From Eupeodes corollae (Eukaryota > Arthropoda > Insecta > Diptera > Syrphidae), in NCBI RefSeq assembly GCF_945859685.1, contig NC_079147.1, forward strand, positions 19,881,289 to 19,945,288: a stretch of DNA of 64,000 nt, written 5' to 3'. This document shows positions 23,761 through 35,930 of the stretch, in pieces. Each line of letters starts with the position of its first letter. Position 1 is the stretch's first letter. Both the position numbers and the translations under genes were made by a program. The notes below the pieces were generated by a model that was not told the DNA's origin, searched no databases, and saw only the letters and a program-made list of their open reading frames with translations.

Positions 23761-24854
23761 TTTGTATCACAGTTAACATAAATAAACGAGTAAATGGTGT
23801 TAAAAGTGATCTACTTTAATAGTTATTAAGATTTTAACTTCTCGGTGTAAATTATTAACAAACATAAACTGACCATCGATCTCAACAGATTATAACATCT
23901 CACGCACTAGTGTGAAGGGGGGTGGTCGTAGGGGTAAGGCCATTCCCCTGGGATATCATTTTTGTTTTCGTAAAAATTCCTTTGAATTCGCATAAAGCTT
24001 ATACAGTTAATTTGTATAATTAAAGATTTTATCTAAAGATTTTTAGTAATTTAACTAAATTTGCTTTTTAGTAGTTTCCTGTCAAAAACAACCAAAATTT
24101 TGTTTTCACGCAATTCAGATTTTACAAAAACGTTGGTTATGCTTTAAACTATTTTCATAAAATTTCTTTCTAAAAAAAGAGCAAATATTCAGGTTCTTAA
24201 AAAGAAACCTTGAATAAAAGATGGCCAATTTAATATAAAGTCGCCTTTAAATTACTAAAACTGTTAGCCTTCAAATTCCATTTTATTTTTTTTTGACGCA
24301 CATTATAGTGAACATTGATGTGGTTTTACTTGCTACATATAAAAACCTTATGGCAATTATTCCATTTGTACAAAATTTCGAACTGAAGCTTTAAATCAAA
24401 CATAACATAACGAAAGTAGAAAAGTCGAAGAAAGTGGGTCCCCGATTCGATACATCTGTCTGTTTCTTTTACCCCAACAGCTACAGATCCCACCGGAAAT
24501 CCCAATATACCTCAAATTGTTGGCTCAGATTTAGCTTCCAATAGTTACAACGTTACAGGAACTGTAATAAACAACGTTATCCCTATCAAAGCAAACCAAA
24601 AATAATTTTTATATTTCGTCTGGACCCAATTACAACGCCAGAAGTTATAACTTCCCACTTAGTATCTACCAAGAGCATACCTTGTAGCTCATCCATTAGG
24701 TGTACTAAGATCAATAAACCAAAAAGCTTTGATTCCTCTTTTAAATTAATAACGAATCCCACTTACTTCGTTTCTATTTGCAACAAAAATATATGGCTAA
24801 GGGACTTTAGTCAAAGAATTTACTCAAATTCAAAAAGAGGTAGTTTCCTTTAAA
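23761..24854. other. No gene recognised; possible 5' part of a jockey-type element
   Basis: The stretch from about 24475 has a less AT-rich, coding-like texture (DPTGNPNIPQIVGSDLASNS in one frame) directly upstream of the endonuclease at 24855. It may be ORF1 or leader of that element. This is not provable here. Confidence 0.25.
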
Positions 24855-26500
24855 AACAAATCAAAAAACTTAACAGGCTTGCGCTTCTCTACAAAAACTT
24901 AAAGGGACTTCGTAGCAAGACTGCTGACATTTTTCTTAACTCCCAATCATTTCCATGCGACCTATTTGTTTCGACAGAAACGTGGCTTAATTCAAGCTTT
25001 CCCGACACAGAACTTTTCAGTCAAGAGTTCGAAGATTACAGAAACTATCGTCATGTTGGCAATGCAAAGGATTTAGGTAGAGATGTTCTGATAGCGGAAA
25101 AAAATACATATTTTTCTTCTTTTGTATCTTTTCCATTTGTATTATCAATTGAACTGGTATGTATAAAGATATCCTGCTTTGAAGCCTCTCTTTCTTCTTC
25201 ACAAATGGAACTATCTCTTCTCGATAAAGACCTTTTAACTGACTTACAGCAAACAAGCTGTATTAAAAACTCAAAAAATTCTCGATTAAGTCTTTTCTTC
25301 TGACGCTATTAGTTTTCTTGTTCTAGAATCTAGATCAGGAATTACTAATATTGACAAATATCATCCCCATTTGGACTTTTTTTTTGACTTAAGTAATCAC
25401 CTTACTAATCACAGTAATTACTTTGATTGCTTATATAATTTTGATTTCAGAAGAGCCAATTTCCAGCAGTTGTCTGAAGATTCAACCATTTCTGGAATTG
25501 CTGATACACTAGCATTTTCTAATATTGACGAAGCAGTTTTAATTTTTTATAAGATCCTTAATATTTGTTTAGAAAAAAATCTACTTTTTATTAAGAAATA
25601 CTAACTTTAATCACCCTTGGTAAACGAAAGAATTGCGTTTACTTCAAAACAAAAGAAATAAGGCATGGAAAACTTATATCAAAACTCTGTCTGGAGTTAA
25701 TTTCTTTTTTATGTTGAACTCTTTATCCAATTTAAGTCTAATTGTTTATATGCTTGTTATGTTACTGATATGGGCACGTTTTTGAAAGAAAATCCTACCA
25801 AATTTTGGAATTTTGTAAACTCAAAGAAAAAATCAGATGGCTTTCCAGTTAACTTCACTTACAAGAACCTTTCGTTAGATAAAACTGTTGTTATAAGTAA
25901 CGCTTTCGCAACGAATTTTCGTGAGTCATTTGTGAATAGCCCTCAAGAAGTTGATGAAGTATATTTTCATAATCTTCACTCCTTTTCACAAACTAGCTGT
26001 AGTCACATACCTGTGCTACAGAGTACGGTCCTTGATCTTTTATCTGCGTTGAATGATTACAGCTAAGCCGGTCCTGATGGTATTCCCCCGATAGTACTAA
26101 AAAAGTGTAGTAATGCTTTAGTTAAACCCCTTACGTTTTATTTAAACTTTCTCTAAAAACAGGCAAATTTCCCAGTATATGGAAGAAGTCATTTCTTACA
26201 CCAATTTTCATGAAAGGTTACGAGTCGGATATTACCAACTAAAGGCCCATTGTAAAGCTTTCTTGCATTCCTAAAGTATTTGAACAAGTTGTTTGTGAAA
26301 GCATAGCAGATTTTAGTAAAAATATCATTTGCGAACAGCAACATGGTTTTGTGAAAAAAAAGATCAACGGTAACTAATCTCCTCACATTCTCAAACATAT
26401 GTTCAAACGCTTTAAAACAAGGTTATGCAGTTCACTGTGTATACACTGACTTTCCTAAAGCTTTTGACCAACTAAGCCACGGAATTATTTTATTTAAACG
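24855..26500 (+). pseudogene. Jockey/CR1-type non-LTR element (endonuclease and partial RT)
   Basis: An endonuclease start (KGLRSKTADIFLN, STETWLNSSF) is followed by decayed endonuclease and linker, then the RT N-terminus: an AGPDGIPPIVLKKCSNALVK stretch, KPLTFYLNF, SIWKKSFLTPIF, the region RPIVKLSCIPKVFEQVV, EQQHGFV, and motif A in a shifted frame near 26440-26470 (TDFPKAFDQLSHG). Sequence after about 26500 no longer matches RT, so palm motif C is absent. Numerous stops. It belongs to a different family from the RT at 14128. Confidence 0.7.
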
Positions 26501-29500
26501 TAAAACGCGTTTATCATTTTCTTGACATGGCCGAATGCATACATTTCGCATAAGCGTATAAAAGCCAAGGGGGGAATTAATAATTCGGAAGAACAGCTTC
26601 TAAGGCTTCAACAATGTTGGGAAAAAATAGCAGCTGGACTTGTTTCCTTTAAGGAAAACAAGAGCGACCATTTTAACAAAATTGCCGGATAGAAGTCTAA
26701 GAAAGTTAAAAAGTTAACCTTGTTTTTATGTTTAAATACCTCTACATTTTTGCAGGTATAGTTGCAACAATTGATGGTATTATTTTACTCCTAATCAATA
26801 TTAAATATCATAAAATTCATAACCACTAAAGTAATTGTAAATGTGCAGTAAAACTGTTTATTTTATGAACCTATAAAATCTCAATAAAAACAAAAGTATA
26901 TATATGCATTTCTACTTCTTTTAACGTGTTAACTTTTTCAAAGCATGCATCGAATTATATGAAAACTAGAACAAGAGTGCTTAGTACCTACTATAAATTC
27001 TATCGCTTGGAATACCAAACACTTGAAACATAAATAATATTAAAATCTGTGTGTTGGAAAACTTTTGCTATAAAAATCCTTAACCCACCTTCCTGGGGAT
27101 GCATATATATAAAACTATTATCAACGTCGTCGCAGTCGCATGATTTTAGCTCAAACTTCAGAGTATGTGCTTTGTAATGGCGCCAACCACAAAAAATGGA
27201 AAACACCATGAATTTGTTGACTTAACTTTTGTGTTTTCATAAAAAAACAAAACGATTTTGGAAAAACTTTAAACTTTTGTTGAACATTTTTAGTTTTTGA
27301 TTGGCTTGAGAATTAGTTTAGGGAGGGCGATCGAGCTCCATCGTGCGTCGTCGTTGGGGTCGCTTGAAATAAAGAATAAAGTACATAATCAAAAGTGTTA
27401 AATTGCTAAATTGTCAGCTTGTTTTGATGACGTCGAATACGATGATGTGATGTGATAGAAGAGAACTTTGAATCGGAAGAAAATATGATGTTTTTAAGTT
27501 TAACACTTCACAATTTCATACAAACTTTCCCACAGTAAAAACAAAACTATTGACTTTAGTACTAAAGCTTCACTTTAAATGCACCCAATTTATAATTTTT
27601 TCCTATTATTATTCTTTTCTTAAAATTTTTTAAATGGCTACTGTGGCGTATGTGCAATATTTATCAGTTTGTGGAATATTTTAGATTATTTTGAAATTCA
27701 GTGTGTAAAATACCTAAGTAAGAGTATACGAATTACATACATATTTTGATAGACTTTATGGAACTTAAACCTAAAACCCCTTAATAACCCCATCACAAAA
27801 ACTGAGTGCTATTAATTTTGATTTATATTTGCCTACTCAACAATATAAACCATCATACACTGTCTTGGCAAATTCTTGTAAACCTCTCTCTCTTAACTCT
27901 GTCTATTTTCTTATAATAGGTTTTCAAGTGCATCGTCCTTTTTTAAAAAGAAATAAATAATAGCTAAATATGAAAAAAGAAAAAGGTTTACAGCCCTAAG
28001 ACTGACTTTGCAGTCAATTTTTCCACATCAACGCGATACAATACAATTTGAAGTTTCTTGTTACATTAAATATTTCTTTGGCGTTACATTTGAGTTCTTA
28101 AGGAGGTAATAAAATATTATTTATGAACACCGTTATCTGCCGCTTCAACGAAACATATTCAAAAATTAAGTGTTGCATTTTGCCAAAAAGTAAATTGCCT
28201 CTTACAATATTTGATTTACCTACTTTATTTTAGCCCTTGGACATGAAGAAGCTTCTTATATATGTATCTTAAAAGAAAAATGGTAAAACAATGAAGTCGT
28301 CTTTATGACTTTTACTCTTCTTTTGTCTTATGAGACGCGTCGTCGTCGTCAACCCTTAGACACAGGAAAATTATGTCTATTCATCTCGCAGAAAGACCAT
28401 ATCTAAATTATATTGACAAAACTATGACATCATAATAACTCTTAGCTCGATACCACACATTTTTGGAATAAGAAGGGTGATAGACTTTAGCTTATTGCTT
28501 CAGCGACATTCCAACAAATCACCCATAATATCTCCGGTTTTATAAAGTGAGCCTTGAGAAGACCAAAGAAAAACAATATCACCCCGATATGATAAATCTT
28601 GGAGTAGGTACGTATAAAAACAACCTTGATTCCCCCTGCATGCATCACATCATCAGTCTTGCCCCCCTGTATAAAACGGCCATATATGTCGTGGGACACA
28701 AACAAGGCACTTAACGGCTCTCCAAAGCTTTATCGAATGCGAAAAGGTGCCTCCTTATATGATCCTTTCCATAATCCCCATCGAGCAATGGCTCTACGGT
28801 TATAAATGTCGCCATTATTTACTTTGATAGCTACTTTTTGACATTTATTTGAGATTATTGGATGTTTATATTTGTAATTTAGTGAAGGTGAAGTCATGAA
28901 TGACGAAGCATAACGCACTTCCAATGTTTGTGTTGAGTTCAAGTTGTATAGCATCGAGTGAGGCAGGAGTAATAAACAAACATCAGGCTCTGGAAAAAAG
29001 TTACACAAGTTCAATATAGTATATGTAAGTTTGTCCAGAGAGGAAAGTTTCGATATGATGGAATATTTACAGTTTTAGTTCAAGAAGTAAGACAATAAAT
29101 ATTTTGTTGGAAATCATGATTGGTGTTGAGATTTTTGCTTTGAATTTGTGATTTAGTGAAAAAAGTTGGTACATTTATGAAGATAAGCTGTATTTTCTTT
29201 TTTTTGAAGCATTAGATACAATTTAAATCATTAACTTTGTTGCCTTTTGGATTCTTTAGGATAATAATTTGAAGTGAAATTTTTCAGTCAAATCTCAATC
29301 GTCTAATTTTTTAATGCAAAAGAATTAAATTCTTAATGAACTGTTGAAAATAATTGGAAATAATTTGTTTTGTAGTCCAGGAATGCAGAAATATATTATG
29401 TTTTATGGGCAGGTTAATTTAACGTCCTTAAAATAATAGAAAAATTATCTTAGTCTTAGACAAGAGTAAGTTAGGTGCAATATTAAATTCTTGAATATTG

Positions 29501-29704
29501 CAATGACAGAAAAAAACATCAAAGTGTATTAAATTTTCAACATTCAAAAAGTACGGTTAACCAACGAATCTCTTTACTTTACAGTACCACGGAATCAGGG
29601 ATCTATTGTATAATGATGTGTAAAACTCGGGGAAGGACTATTACGTTAATATACTGTTAAGAAAAGCTGAGACAAAAGATATTATGACCGCATTATGATA
29701 TATA
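26501..29704. other. Long stretch with no gene recognised
   Basis: AT-rich. At about 26575-26690 one frame reads INNSEEQLLRLQQCWEKIA then GLVSFKENKSDHFNKIAG before a stop. This is coding-like and may be the end of a transposase, but I cannot name the family. Short CGTCG tracts occur at about 27345 and 28333. Confidence 0.35.
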
Positions 29705-29935
29705 TGTTATAGCAAGGCATACGATCAGTTGAGGTATATGGTAAAAGTAAGTATCTACTGAGAGCTTTCTTGAGTGTATGAGTGCCACTCTTTGATGCCA
29801 AATGCTAAATAAGGTGAAGGGTCTGCGTTTTTGCATTCGAAAAGCGACATCGAAGCAGAAAGGACGTGCGGGTCTCGATGCACCGTAGATCGGTACAAAA
29901 AGATTAAATATAATTTAAAATATTGTTATCTATCA
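29705..29935 (+). repeat. 5' LTR of the Ty3/gypsy element
   Basis: 231 bp, begins TGTTATAGCAAGG and ends TTATCTATCA. It differs from the 3' LTR at the sixth base (t versus g) and within ctactgag versus ctacttag. Confidence 0.9.
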
Positions 29936-30725
29936 TCAGAAGTGGGATAGGCCAGTGTCTGAACTTGTATTATTACTGTTCGGTAGTGCGTTCGGAATTT
30001 TTGTTTTTATTTTGATTGCGAACATAAGAAAAAGAACAAGAAAGTGATTTTTGTTTCTCCTGTTTGTGGAAGCCTTACGGTACCCACTTGTGCCTGGCTT
30101 GTGTCGAATTTCGATAAGGCACATTAAAGGTACAATTCGGTCGTGCGTTTGAAATTTTTTTTTTTAATGTGAAATCTATTGCGTGCCCCTACTTACACAG
30201 AATTTTCCTGAACCATACAGTGCTTATTTGTTGCGTTGCACTTAATTTTGCTAAACCATACGGTACCTACTTGTTGTTGTTGTGTGCTTGGCTTGCGTCC
30301 GATTTAGCAAGGTAACACGGTACCAGTAAGAGTTGTGCTTAGCTCGCGTCTGTATGAGTCTCTGATTTAAACATTCAATCCAATCGTTTTCGTGTGTGTG
30401 TATTAGATTCCAACATTTTCATTTCACTCGTTTCGTGTGTGGCCTTAACAACACGGCATTAAAACATCTGCCTGCGAGTATAACGTATAACCCGCTATCC
30501 ATATTAAACGAAAACAAATCTACTGTGTTGGTGTACGTGTTCAAAAAAAAAAAAAAAAAAAAAAAAGGGAGAAAAACACATACTTACCAATCTTACCGTT
30601 TTCTCTCTTGACTATTCCTCTCATCATAAGAGATACGATCGAGTTGAAGAAAAAGCTCTTTAACACCAAAACAAGGGTGAGTTCTATTTTAATTTTTTTG
30701 GCAATACAAAAAGAAAAACAAAATT
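29936..30725 (+). promoter_or_regulatory. Untranslated leader of the Ty3/gypsy element with short internal repeats
   Basis: About 790 bp before the gag ATG at 30726. It contains repeated blocks: 'cggtacccacttgtgcctgg' (about 30078), 'cggtacctacttgttg...tgcttggcttgcgtc' (about 30260) and 'cggtaccagtaagagttgtg' (about 30319). The 'ttcggtagtgcgttcgga' block (about 29979) recurs as 'ttcggtcgtgcgtttga' (about 30138). A poly-A run lies at 30543-30566. Function unknown; leader repeats can serve packaging or regulation. Confidence 0.6.
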
Positions 30726-30892
30726 ATGGAAAATAAAAATAATGACCGCTGTGATGCTCCTCCTGAGAGCGCAGCAGAAGAAGTCAAACAAAAGACGACA
30801 ATGTTGGGTTTCCCTGTTTTGATCCTGACCACTCAAGGGTAGACATTGGAAAGTGGTGCACCGACATTAATAACAGAATCGAAAGAGACCGA

Positions 30893-32974
30893 ATGCAGGA
30901 TTATAATATAATACCGAAGGTGCAGACCGCTCTCTTAGGTAGGGGTAAAATTTGGTATAATGAATACGGATATCAAATGTATACGTGGAAAGAGCTTTCT
31001 TCGTCTCTCTTAAATACATTTTCAAGCGGAACAAATGTCATTGACCAACTGCGAAGTGTCGCAAATATAGACAGCGAAACTTTTAAATCGTATTCGGATT
31101 TCGTCATGGAAAAGGCCGGACAGATAAATAGGTTACCATTTCAAATACCGGAGGACAAAACGGTCAAAATCATTATAGGCTGCATTTCAGACATTAGTCT
31201 TAGAAACTCGTTGACATTCGTTATGCCGAAATCAGTGCAAGACCTGACAGAACACCTTATGTCGATTCGTGATTCGATAACAAAAGGAAAATGGAGTTAT
31301 CTCCGAGTTTTATTACCTCTTCTTGAAACTGAAAAACGTTGCTATGGATGCGGACGTACAGGTCACCTTCGAGCAAACTGTCCTCAAAAATATTCCTTCG
31401 AAAAAAATGACTCCAACCTTTTCAGAGAAACCTCTTCAAAACCGGCCAGTGATAAGTGTGGACATTGCGGTAAGGCTGGTCACAAGGAAGATTCGTGTTG
31501 GTCAAAACAGAGAAAAGAAGAACACAAAAAAGTAACTTATTGTTGCGGAATGATGGTCCCCGAAAACAAAACTATGGTATCCGTCAAAGGAAAAAATTAT
31601 AGCTGTCTTTTAGATTCTGGATCGGATTGCTCTCTTATCAGGGCAGACATAGCAAATGAAATCCCTTTTCCTAGTAGCTCCCCCTATGCAAACCCGATCG
31701 TATTGGTGGCAAAAAAGAATAATCAACATAGACTTTGTGTAGATTATAGGTCGTTGAACCGCGTGACTATCAAAGATCGTTATCCATTGCCTAGGATTGA
31801 GAACCAGTTGGACCAGCTGGCAGGAAACCAGTACTTCACTTCATTAGATATGGCTTCTGGTTTTCACCAGATCCCGATTGCAGCCAACTCTGTAGAAAAA
31901 ACAGCCTTCGTGACCCCCGACGGTCAATATGAATATCTGCGGATGCCATTCGGGCTGGCCAACGCCCCAGCTGTTTTCCAGCGCGCCATAAACAAAGCAT
32001 TGGGACAGCTTAAGGATGATATCGCTTTGGTTTACCTAGTTGACGTCCTTATACCATCCAAAACAATCGACGAGGGGATAAAACGGCTAGACTTAGTACT
32101 TGACGCTTTAACTAGAAATGGATTTTCTTTGAATATGGAAAAATGTAAATTTTTGCAAAATCAAATTGAATATCTCGGGCGAGAGATTTCTGCGGATGGG
32201 ATCCGACCTGGTAAGACAAAAATAGATTCTCTTACAAACACACCAGTTCCTACCAGCGTTAAGCAAGTCAGACAATTCATGGGGTTGGCAAACTATTTTA
32301 GAAAGTTCGTACCGGAATTTGCCGCCAAAACTCAATGCATCACTGCATTGACAAAAAATAATGTAAAATACCAATGGACGACCGAATGCGAGGAGGCAAG
32401 ACAGTATATTATAAAGGAGCTGACAAAAAGACCGCTGTTGAACATATTTAATCCAGACTTACCTACAAAACTTCACACGGACGCAAGCTCAATAGGATAC
32501 GGAGCTATATTATTCCAAAAAATAAATGATAAGCTGCACGTTGTGGCATATTACAGCCAAGCGACAAAACCGTATGAGGTAAAATATCATAGCTATGAGC
32601 TGAAAACACTAGCGGTCGTGAATGCTATAAAACACTTTAGAACTTACCTGTTAGGCATCGAGTTCACTCTAGCAACAGACTGTAATGCTTTAAAAGCTAC
32701 CAAAGAAAAAAAGGATCTCTTACCACGTGTTGCCAGGTGGTGGATTTACCTCCAAGATTTCAATTTCAAGATTATATACAAAAAAGGTAACTCTATGCAA
32801 CACGTAGACTATTTAAGTCGGAATCCTCCACTTAAGAAATGTTATCATCTTAGTAGTCTAGCAGACAACTGGCTGCAAATTGAACAGTCCGAAGATCCAG
32901 AAGTTATAGACATCATCGATAAAATTAAGGAAAAAGGAGCCAGACACCACCTTGAATTATGTTTTCAAAAATAA
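30893..32974 (+). pseudogene. Ty3/gypsy gag-protease-RT-RNase H fused ORF, catalytically dead
   Basis: An open frame of 693 codons. The capsid-like part (KELSSSLLNTFSS) leads to two zinc knuckles, CYGCGRTGHLRANC (about residues 149-162) and CGHCGKAGHKEDSCW (about 189-203). The protease start LLDSGSDCSLI (about 238-248) carries the DSG. Within about 20 residues it runs directly into RT sequence PYANPIVLVAKK, so most of the protease and the RT N-terminus are deleted in frame. RT continues with LCVDYRSLNR, MPFGLANAPAVFQ, and YLVDVL where Y-x-DD is expected: the first catalytic Asp is Val, from GAT/GAC to GTT. RNase H is recognisable (LHTDASSIGYGA, LKTLAVVNAI, LATDCNALK). The ATG at 30893 is internal to gag. 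The original start is probably 30726, one frame away. Confidence 0.85.
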
Positions 32975-34113
32975 TCTCTTATATCGAAAAACTAAAAATG
33001 GAGAAAAACTGTTCGTTCCCAGAAGGTGCAGGTTAAGTCTGATGAGACGGTACCACAAAGATAACTTTCACGTAGGATGGGAAAAAACTTTATTTAAAAT
33101 GCGTACTCATTTTTGGATGCCTAGAATGACCAGGAACGTACGGAAATTTGTAGAGTCGTGTTTGATCTGTATCGTTGCCAAAAGACCATCCGGGAAAAAA
33201 CAATCAGAGCTACATCCAATTGAGAAAACACACTGTTCATATAGATTGTATGGGGCCTTTTCATGGTGAAGATAAAGTGGACAGTCGTTATCTCTTGATT
33301 ATAATAGATGCTTTTACTAAATTTGTCCTTATATTACCGTGTAAAACTTTGAAAGCAGATGAAACAGTACGCCATTTAAATAATTTTATCATGTTATTCG
33401 GTGTTCCAGTTAGAATTATTAGCGATAAAGGGACAAATTTTACCAGCGAGCAATTCCGTGTTTTCTGTAAGTCAGTGGGTGTAGAACACCATGCCATAGC
33501 ACCAGGAATGAGTCGAGCCAACGGACAGGTTGAGCGCTATGTGGATACGATCGCAAATCTTTTAAGGACAAACCTGGAACTAACTATTGAATGGACAACA
33601 TTTGTCAGCCGTGTCCAACTTGCATTAAATACCACCATCAATAAAGCTACAGGGCTTTCTCCATTAAAAATTCTCACTGGAATCGATGGAAGAACTCCAG
33701 AAGTAAGCGCTTTGTTCTCGCAGTTGAATATTCAACAGGAATATGAAAATATTGACGCTGTACGTGTCGTGGCCGATGAAAGGTTAAAGGAAAACGCCAA
33801 TAGAATGAAAACTCGATTTGATAAAAACAAGTGTAAACCTTCAAGATTGGAAATTGGAACGAACGTTGTATACAAAAGCCCTCAAATCAGAAAATCAAAA
33901 CTAGAAGTTCATTTTCGGGGTCCATACGAGGTAATAGGCATTTTAGAAAATGATCGCTATAAATTGAAGAAAAGGGGGGGAAGGGCGGTGACGGTTGCTG
34001 CTAGAGAAGCTATACGTCCGGTTGCTGAAAAAGAGACCATAAATGAAGATGGTGAACTCTTACAGGTAAAAATTGGCCCCCAGGCTTTAAAGTTTATTCC
34101 ATTTTTGTTTTAA
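32952..34113 (+). pseudogene. Ty3/gypsy integrase, split by frameshifts
   Basis: Integrase inserts the LTR cDNA into the genome. The N-terminal zinc region is in the first frame (32952-33269): RRYHKDNFHVGWEK, then ESCLICIVAK. A shift near 33215 moves to the second frame (33175-34113), which holds the whole catalytic core: HIDCMGPFHG with the first Asp, IISDKGTNFTSEQ with the second Asp, and ANGQVERYVDT with the Glu. A C-terminal domain follows with YKSPQIRKSKLEVHFRGPYE, ending in a short tail (ALKFIPFLF) at 34113. Core residues are intact. The upstream frameshift at about 32955 would prevent expression from the full polyprotein. Confidence 0.85.
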
Positions 34114-34159
34114 ATAATTGTTCCAAAGTAGAATGCAGACAAGCTTTCTTTTGAATGGG

Positions 34160-34386
34160 GCCTCTGAGTCGTGTTTTCGTGGCTGGGTTCTTTTTCATGT
34201 ACAAGCTTAATATTGCCTCTGAGACATGCTTTAGAACTTGGAAGACGAAACTCGGACACGCCAAATTCCTTAGAAATCCCTCTGAGCTGCGGTAAATATA
34301 TGAAAATCAAAATACTTGAAAAATCTTGCAATCTAGTCTCAATAAGGTTTGGCTTGAGCGGGGTGCACATTATTATAGCCTCTGAG
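34160..34386 (+). repeat. Four spaced copies of a GCCTCTGAG motif in the 3' non-coding part of the Ty3 element
   Basis: GCCTCTGAG at 34160, 34215 and 34378, with CCCTCTGAG at 34278. The intervening sequence is unrelated, so these are interspersed sites and not a tandem repeat. They lie between the integrase stop and the 3' LTR. Role unknown. Confidence 0.6.
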
Positions 34387-34744
34387 TCACTTCGTTCTGA
34401 GGTCAATCCGGGGAAATTGAGCAAGTTAGATGTTTATAGAAAAAACTCAAACTCATGTCTCTTGGAATAACCTGTGCTAATGAGTTCTGTATTTCACAGG
34501 TGCGTGAATAGTATCAGACAATAAGGTGACAGGATGCAAAGCAGGCTGAACAAAGAGAGACGGGAGGGAACCAGATAATTTGAACTAAAAGTGAAGAAAC
34601 TTAAAGTTAATTTTTTTTTGTTGTCTATTATTATTATTGTAAACAAAAGGAGAAGAAATTTTTGTTTTGCAGTAAATGAAAAAAAAAAAAACAAGCATTA
34701 TTCTGTTTTAATTCATCGAAAGCGATGAACTTGCAGGATGACCG

Positions 34745-34975
34745 TGTTAGAGCAAGGCATACGATCAGTTGAGGTATATGGTAAAAGTAAGTATCTACTT
34801 AGAGCTTTCTTGAGTGTATGAGTGCCACTCTTTGATGCCAAATGCTAAATAAGGTGAAGGGTCTGCGTTTTTGCATTCGAAAAGCGACATCGAAGCAGAA
34901 AGGACGTGCGGGTCTCGATGCACCGTAGATCGGTACAAAAAGATTAAATATAATTTAAAATATTGTTATCTATCA
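34745..34975 (+). repeat. 3' LTR of the Ty3/gypsy element
   Basis: 231 bp, TGTTAGAGCAAGG...TTATCTATCA, 229 of 231 identical to the 5' LTR by eye. Confidence 0.9.
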
Positions 34976-35224
34976 TATATATACATAATATATAAAGATA
35001 ATAACCAGATCACACAACATGTTTTGGCGATTTCACACTATAGGATCGTTTCAAAAGAGATGGTACAAAATTTTTTGATTGTTAAGTTTTATCGACGGAC
35101 TGTAGAAAAAGTTGTGCTTTAAGGCGGCATTGTGTTTTCTTCATTTTATTCACTAATAAACAATGCAATAAAGATTAAAATTGTTATGAATCTTTAAGGA
35201 AATTTGAAAAGCTTTGAACTTAAC

Positions 35225-35330
35225 GTCGTCAGCGGAGCCGATACGTGGATTAGAAGATTTAGAAAGCAGATCAATAATACAATTTAGAAAGAGTGGTAGA
35301 GAGGGGACAGAGCCCTAGGGTACATGCGCG
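35225..35330 (-). pseudogene. Tiny jockey/CR1-type RT fragment
   Basis: The minus strand reads motif B-to-C-like sequence: LSPLYHSF (after a P-R-A in place of PQGS), then DLLSKSSNPRIGSADD, corresponding to INDLL...FADD in the families at 14128 and 60600. It is only about 100 bp. The 250 bp between the Ty3 3' LTR and this fragment hold nothing recognised. Confidence 0.45.
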
Positions 35331-35399
35331 TTTATTTCAGGGTATCTTACTTGAGCCAATCCAATACTATTCTGTTTTGAAGGATCCAAAAGGTAATTT

Positions 35400-35930
35400 C
35401 TATCCAAAAAAATTTACCATGTTAAAAACTTTATTTTTCGTTGCAAAATATTATTTTTTAAATATAATTATTTTTTGTTCTAAATATTCGAGTTGTTAAA
35501 TATTTTTTTCAGTTTTTTCGATTTACAAAAAAACTTTAATTGGATTTTTTTCCAAAAATATATTTGTTTAGTATTACAGAACAATATAAATCATAAATTT
35601 CAATTTCAACTCGCTGGGGTTATTGGTTCGTGAGATATTTTGGGTTAACCAAAATGTTCACCCTTTTTAAATTGCTATGGTAAAAAAAACACCAACTCGA
35701 TTTTTATGGGAGTCTATTTTGCATCTTCCTGCAATCTGTATAACAAAATTTATTTGAAGTCGATACCTCTATTGGTTCTTGAGCTATGGACGACGAAAAA
35801 AACGTACGGACGTACGAACGTACGTACACGCGCACGTACTTGACATCCCTCTATAAATCTTTAATTTCAATTCTAGTTACCTTGAAAGGTCGAGAAATGT
35901 TAAAATTTTCAATTCAGTTATAATAACTAA
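35400..35930 (-). mobile_element. Helentron/HINE-like 5'-block fragment
   Basis: Reverse-oriented copy of the conserved block, from 'tttttcgttgcaaaata' through 'gggttaaccaaaatgttcacc', 'gaagtcgatacctct', the CGTACG-rich tract at about 35812-35840 and 'gaaaggtcgagaaatg'. It lacks the terminal hairpin and the tandem units. Confidence 0.6.

Larger units (their letters stand above)
29705..34975 (+). mobile_element. Ty3/gypsy LTR retrotransposon, young but defective (5.27 kb)
   Basis: Two 231-bp LTRs (TGTTA...TATCA) flank a leader, a gag-pol frame, an integrase frame and a 3' non-coding part. The flanking 4 bp are tata on both sides, compatible with a target duplication but weak because the site is AT-repeat. 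The LTRs differ at two positions only. The coding part has frameshifts near 30800, 32955 and 33215, an internal deletion joining protease to RT, and a substituted RT catalytic Asp. No clean polypurine tract abuts the 3' LTR, and I could not assign a tRNA primer site after the 5' LTR. Confidence 0.9.
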
